From Bradyrhizobium diazoefficiens (GTDB lineage: Bacteria > Pseudomonadota > Alphaproteobacteria > Rhizobiales > Xanthobacteraceae): DNA of 64,000 nucleotides. This document shows, one piece after another, positions 60,282 through 64,000 of the stretch (its first letter is position 1; each line of letters opens with the position of its first letter). Both the position numbers and the translations under genes were made by a program. Location: positions 2,074,501-2,138,500 of the forward strand of contig NZ_CP067102.1 in the NCBI RefSeq assembly GCF_016616885.1, read 5' to 3'. Below the pieces are notes generated by a model. That model was not told the DNA's origin. It saw nothing but the letters and a program-made list of their open reading frames with translations, and did no database searches.

Positions 60282-60514
60282 CGTTAAGGTAGCTCGTTCG
60301 ACAGGTAACGCAGAGCCCCCCAGTCTCGCGACCTCGTAGTTGCACGAGTTGTTAAATCGATCAAACGGCCATACTAGCCATCACAGGTAATTGATCGAAC
60401 CGGACGATTGCTGCATCGCGAGTGAGAAATTGGATTTCGGTACGAGCAGAGAGGGCAGATTCAAACAATGCTAAGGCCGCCTTTCCCCGCCGCTCTGAAT
60501 GGAGAAGGTGGCGG

Positions 60515-61249
60515 ATGCTTCTCGGCGGGTTCCGCGCAGTGACGGCTCGCGGAATTCGTAACCGCCTTCTGGCAACACTGCCGCCGTCGGACTTCGGTCT
60601 GCTCGCGCCCGAGCTTGAGACGGTCACGCTCGAACAGGACGCGGTCCTCTCGCGAGCGGGCGACCAGATCGAGCATGTGTTCTTCCCTCACAGCGGCGCC
60701 ATCTCGCTGATGTTCGACATGGCGAACGGACAGACGGTCGCCACCGCCGGAGTCGGGCGCGAGGGAGCGGTAGGCGTCCTTTCCGTGCTCGGGCCGTCAC
60801 CTTCGGCCATTACCGCCATCGTTCGTGCGGCGGGCACCGCCTCGCGGATCCCCGCATCGCGATTTCACGCCGCGTTCAACCGGAGCCCCGCGATCCGGCA
60901 CGCGATCCAGATGCACATGAGGGCGATGCTGATTCAGTTTCAGCTCGGCACGGCCTGCAATGCGCTGCATCCGGTCCAAGCCCGCATGGCACGCTGGCTG
61001 CTCCATTTTCGCGACCACATCGACCATGACGTCCTCCCGCTCACCCAGGAGGCGCTGTCACAAATACTCGGCGTGCGACGAACGACGGTGACGCTCCTGA
61101 TGCGCAATCTGCGCGCGTCCGGAGCGATCAGATCTGATCGACGAGGCCAGATCGAGATCGACCGATCGCGGCTCGCGGCGGTGGCATGCGAATGCCACGA
61201 TACCCAGCGTCTCGTGGTCGAGGAGATCTTCGCGATGAATACAGCTTAA
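60515..61249 (+). CDS. Crp/Fnr family transcriptional regulator
   Basis: A 244-residue protein. The cyclic-nucleotide-binding-like fold includes LSRAGDQIEHVFFPHSGAIS and GREGAVGVLSVLG; the C-terminal helix-turn-helix is LPLTQEALSQILGVRRTTVT. There is no Cys cluster for a 4Fe-4S Fnr. GGAGAAGGTGGCGG precedes the ATG at 60515, favouring it over the GTG at 60422. Regulators of this type are common in bradyrhizobia. Confidence 0.85.
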   Translation: MLLGGFRAVTARGIRNRLLATLPPSDFGLLAPELETVTLEQDAVLSRAGDQIEHVFFPHSGAISLMFDMANGQTVATAGVGREGAVGVLSVLGPSPSAITAIVRAAGTASRIPASRFHAAFNRSPAIRHAIQMHMRAMLIQFQLGTACNALHPVQARMARWLLHFRDHIDHDVLPLTQEALSQILGVRRTTVTLLMRNLRASGAIRSDRRGQIEIDRSRLAAVACECHDTQRLVVEEIFAMNTA

Positions 61250-61271
61250 TCCAAAGTCATGGTTGGGCCGG

Positions 61272-61487
61272 ATGATTGACGCATCTCAAGAGGACCTGTG
61301 CAGAAAGGCTGCGAGAAGAATGGCCGCGAGAGCCGTGCGCCACGCGATCATGGAAGACCGCAATTGGCCTTACTGCGCAGCGCACGGCCTGGCCGTGCCC
61401 ACACACGGCCCATGTCGCCTACGGGTCAAAGGACTAAACCGCTCGCGCGGTAGGGCCAGACAACAAGCAGCACGGCTGAGGGGATAG
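61272..61487 (+). CDS. small hypothetical protein near the IS91 element
   Basis: Seventy-one residues from the ATG at 61272: MIDASQEDLCRKAARRMAAR and RAVRHAIMEDRNWPYCAAHG, helical and basic. The last third (RSRGRARQQAARLRG) leads into the element's left flank and may be junction sequence. No known domain; may be truncated by the IS. Confidence 0.3.
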   Translation: MIDASQEDLCRKAARRMAARAVRHAIMEDRNWPYCAAHGLAVPTHGPCRLRVKGLNRSRGRARQQAARLRG

Positions 61488-61500
61488 CGCAACGAGGCGT

Positions 61501-61543
61501 CCTGTCTTGAGATGAGGGGTTCGCAACCTTCACACAAGACAGG
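61501..61543. promoter_or_regulatory. inverted repeat upstream of the recombinase gene
   Basis: CCTGTCTTG (61501-61509) and CAAGACAGG (61535-61543) are perfect 9-base arms around 25 bases, ending 9 bases before the recombinase ATG. Could be a regulatory hairpin, the recombinase binding site or the element's terminal structure. Confidence 0.5.
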
Positions 61544-61552
61544 AGCATCCTC

Positions 61553-62425
61553 ATGACCGACGAGGCAATGAGCCCGTTGCGCCGGCGCATGATCGAAGAC
61601 ATGACGATCCGCAAGTTCGCGCCCAAGACCCAACATGACTATGTGCAGCGGGTCAAGGACTTCGCAGCCTTCCTCGGACGATCGCCGGATCTGGCCAGCT
61701 TCGAGGACGTGCGCCGCTATCAGCTCCATCTGGCATCGAGCGGCGTCGGCGTGCCGACCATCAACCAGGCGGTCTCGACTTTGCGGTTCTTCTTCAAGGT
61801 CACGCTGCGGCGTCACGAGATCGTCGAACACACCCATTTCATCCACGAGCCACGCAAGCTGCCGGTGGTGCTGAGCGTTGAGGAAGTGGCGCGGCTGCTC
61901 GATGCGGCACCGGGGCTCAAATACAAGGCGGCACTCAGCGTGGCCTATGGCGCGGGCCTGCGTGCCAACGAGGTCGTCTCGCTGAAGATCTCCGATATCG
62001 ACAGCAAGCGCATGATCATTCGCGTCGAACAGGGTAAAGGCGGCAAGGACCGCAATGCCATGCTGTCGCCGAGCCTGCTCGACCTGTTGCGCGCCTGGTG
62101 GAAGGCGGCGCGCCCACAGGGCTGGCTGTTCCCGGGCCGCGATCCGGCGCAGCCAATGACCACCCGCCAGCTCAATCGTGCCTGCCATGCCGCTGCAGGG
62201 ATGGCGGAGATCAACAAGCGCGTCTCGTTGCACACTTTGCGGCACAGCTTCGCCACCCACCTCTTGGAGCAGAACATCGACGTCCGCGTCATCCAGGTGC
62301 TGCTCGGTCACGCCAAGCTCGATACGACCGCGCTCTATACCCGGGTCGCCACCAAGACGATCAGCGAGGTCATGAGCCCGCTGGAGCACATCGCGGTCAA
62401 GCTGAAGGCCCGGCCGCCAGGTTGA
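61553..62425 (+). CDS. tyrosine recombinase/site-specific integrase of the IS91 element
   Basis: A 290-residue integrase. N-terminal SAM-like core-binding domain (RRMIEDMTIRKFAPKTQHDY), catalytic Arg in AYGAGLRANEVVSLKISDID, Lys in QGKGGKDRNAML, HTLRHSFATHL near 227 and LGHAKLDTTALYTRVATKT with the nucleophilic Tyr. It precedes the transposase by 12 bases. Such partners of IS91 transposases probably assist resolution or targeting. Confidence 0.92.
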   Translation: MTDEAMSPLRRRMIEDMTIRKFAPKTQHDYVQRVKDFAAFLGRSPDLASFEDVRRYQLHLASSGVGVPTINQAVSTLRFFFKVTLRRHEIVEHTHFIHEPRKLPVVLSVEEVARLLDAAPGLKYKAALSVAYGAGLRANEVVSLKISDIDSKRMIIRVEQGKGGKDRNAMLSPSLLDLLRAWWKAARPQGWLFPGRDPAQPMTTRQLNRACHAAAGMAEINKRVSLHTLRHSFATHLLEQNIDVRVIQVLLGHAKLDTTALYTRVATKTISEVMSPLEHIAVKLKARPPG

Positions 62426-62437
62426 CGCGAGGCCGGC

Positions 62438-63637
62438 GTGTCTTGTCCGGCTCTGGAGGTTGCGGATATCTTCCGCGACCGTGGTCCGGCATGGCGACAG
62501 GCCCATGCCGGCCACGTCCGCCTCGATCAGTTGAAGGTGATGTCGGCGATCGAGAACTGCCGCACGGCAGCCCTCGGCGGCCATGTCGCGCGCTGCGAAG
62601 ACTGTGCCTATACGTCCATCGCCTACAATTCCTGCCGCAACCGGCATTGCCCGAAGTGCCAGGGCGCTGCGGCGAAGCAGTGGCTCGCCGACCGCGAGGC
62701 CGAGCTGCTGCCGGTGCCGTATTATCACGTCGTGTTCACGCTGCCGGCCCGGATCGCCGACATCGCCTATCACAACAGGGCGGCCATCTACGATCTACTG
62801 TTCAAGATCTCGGCCGAGACGATGCTGACGATCGCCGCCGACCCCAAGCATCTGGGAGCCAGGATCGGCATCACGTCCGTGCTGCACACCTGGGGCTCGG
62901 CCATGACCCACCACCCGCATGTCCACATGATCGTGCCGGGCGGCGGCATCTCGCCCGACGGAGAGCGCTGGGTGTCCTGCCGGCCGGGCTTCTTCCTACC
63001 GGTGCGGGTGCTCTCACGCCTGTTTCGGCGGCTGTTCCTGGAGCGCTTTGCCGCCCTCCACCAAGCCGGGCGCCTAAGCTTCTTCGGCAATGACGCTCAT
63101 CTCGCCGCGGCGCAACCATTTGCCGCATTTCTTGCAGCGCTTCGCAAGACGAAATGGGTCGTCTATGCCAAGCGTCCGTTCGGCGGTCCCGAAGCCGTGC
63201 TGGCCTATCTGTCGCGCTATACGCACCGCGTCGCCATCGCCAACAGCCGCCTGATCGCCTTCGACCAGCACGGCGTCACCTTCCGGTGGAAGGATTACCG
63301 GGTCGAAGGCCACGACCGTCTAAAGCAGATGACGCTCGCTACAGACGAGTTCATCCGCCGCTTCCTCATCCACGTCCTGCCAAAGGGCTTCCACCGCATC
63401 CGCCACTACGGCCTGCTCGCGCGTAGCGCCTGCGCCGACAACATCGCACGCGCGCGCGAGCTGCTCGCCATCAAGGATCGTGAGCGTGAGCCCACCGAGA
63501 CCATCGTCGACACCAGCAAGCCGCCGTGTCCATGCTGCGGCGGCCGCATGATCGTCATCGAAGTCTTTGAGCGCGGCGCAACGCCTCGCCACCAGCCGAC
63601 CGCGCCAACCAGCGCCATCAGGATCGACACCTCATGA
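62438..63637 (+). CDS. IS91-family HUH transposase
   Basis: A 399-residue Rep-type transposase. N-terminal zinc finger: HVARCEDC near 49, then CRNRHCPKCQGAAAKQWLAD. HUH metal motif in HHPHVHMIVPGGG near 160, and the catalytic Tyr region YLSRYTHRVAIANSRLI near 265. A C-terminal Cys pair (PPCPCCGGRM) may hold zinc. It would transpose by rolling-circle replication. Start at the GTG at 62438. Confidence 0.92.
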   Translation: MSCPALEVADIFRDRGPAWRQAHAGHVRLDQLKVMSAIENCRTAALGGHVARCEDCAYTSIAYNSCRNRHCPKCQGAAAKQWLADREAELLPVPYYHVVFTLPARIADIAYHNRAAIYDLLFKISAETMLTIAADPKHLGARIGITSVLHTWGSAMTHHPHVHMIVPGGGISPDGERWVSCRPGFFLPVRVLSRLFRRLFLERFAALHQAGRLSFFGNDAHLAAAQPFAAFLAALRKTKWVVYAKRPFGGPEAVLAYLSRYTHRVAIANSRLIAFDQHGVTFRWKDYRVEGHDRLKQMTLATDEFIRRFLIHVLPKGFHRIRHYGLLARSACADNIARARELLAIKDREREPTETIVDTSKPPCPCCGGRMIVIEVFERGATPRHQPTAPTSAIRIDTS

Positions 63638-64000
63638 GCGCGCAACTGTCGTTCTGCAAAACTGCTCGTCGTGCCCGCCGCCCATCGACCGGCCACGGCG
63701 GAATGCGCCAATACGCTCATCGGTCGCCGCCTATCCGACAACAATTTATCGCCTTCGACCCCGTCCCATATACATTCACCTGTCGCGCCACCGTCGCGCA
63801 GCTCGCTGCATCGGCTCGAATTCCATCGGCCAACTCGCCCGCAGCGCTCAAATCCCCATAGAGCCTGCCGCACCATTCCTGCCCGCCATGCGCGGTTTCC
63901 TCCCTTGGAGGCTTTCGGACGCCGGCCGCCCGAATACGCCGCGCCGTCACTCCAGCGGCCGGCATCCGAAACCCTTCACAAAAGCTGCCGGTCGTCCTGC
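63638..64000. other. end of window after the IS91 element
   Basis: About 360 bases without a supported gene; broken frames on both strands. May include the element's right end. Confidence 0.35.

Larger units (their letters stand above)
61501..63640 (+). mobile_element. IS91-family element with integrase
   Basis: Two coupled genes, a tyrosine recombinase and an HUH transposase, form a unit typical of one IS91 branch in rhizobia. Both are intact. IS91 elements lack inverted ends and target duplications, so the limits are approximate: left near the inverted repeat at 61501, right near the transposase stop. The true ends could lie further out. Confidence 0.75.

Noticed and set aside
63717..63965. 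Minus-strand frame at the window end
   Set aside because: No start context and no domain; probably chance in high-GC DNA.

Overview
The window looks like a chromosome segment of an alphaproteobacterium of the Bradyrhizobium type. This rests on high GC, bradyrhizobial small proteins, a chpT/ctrA cell-cycle phosphorelay, GANTC (CcrM) sites beside ctrA, a flagellar fliI-fliJ pair, a bacterial Ku gene, and a rhizobial-type palindromic intergenic repeat. All functional calls are by eye from motifs; no database search was run.

Left part (1 to about 37 kb) is accessory in character. It opens with the 3' part of a citrate-synthase-family gene coupled to an SMP-30 gene. A patch of very small genes around ku (2-6.2 kb) follows, then a lower-GC segment with a large serine recombinase and a toxin-antitoxin pair whose toxin is frameshifted (6.6-9.3 kb), a DUF3422 gene, and 1.6 kb of decayed sequence. 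Positions 13.2-26.7 kb hold the most interesting locus: two operons facing each other. The rightward one runs SDR (frameshifted), aminotransferase, complete PotABCD-type ABC importer, pxpB, pxpC, pxpA. The leftward one runs SDR, BCCP, biotin carboxylase, a second pxpB, a second pxpC, and a second BCCP-like protein without the biotinyl lysine. They meet tail to tail with an 8-base overlap. I infer a biotin-dependent route that imports, carboxylates and opens a lactam or other cyclic amide, followed by transamination and oxidation. A LysR regulator, a CHA-aldolase/RraA gene, a vanAB-type demethylase pair, pseudogene fragments, a ferredoxin reductase and an intact IS4-family element with a 9-bp target duplication follow.

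Right part (37.2-61 kb) is core-like. A tRNA-Val(CAC) stands at the boundary, followed by a coiled-coil membrane protein, eipA (DUF1134), a YHS protein, cysQ, chpT, and the chemotaxis operon cheA-cheW-cheY-cheB-cheR. Next come a DUF350/YgiB-like/glutathionylspermidine-synthase-like operon, ctrA, fliI-fliJ, an ECF sigma/anti-sigma pair, an AraC regulator with an NDH-2-like dehydrogenase, a MEDS-LuxR regulator and a Crp-type regulator. The leader of fliI carries four tiny ORFs chained by ATGA overlaps into the fliI start.

The window ends in an IS91-family element with its own tyrosine recombinase (61.5-63.6 kb).
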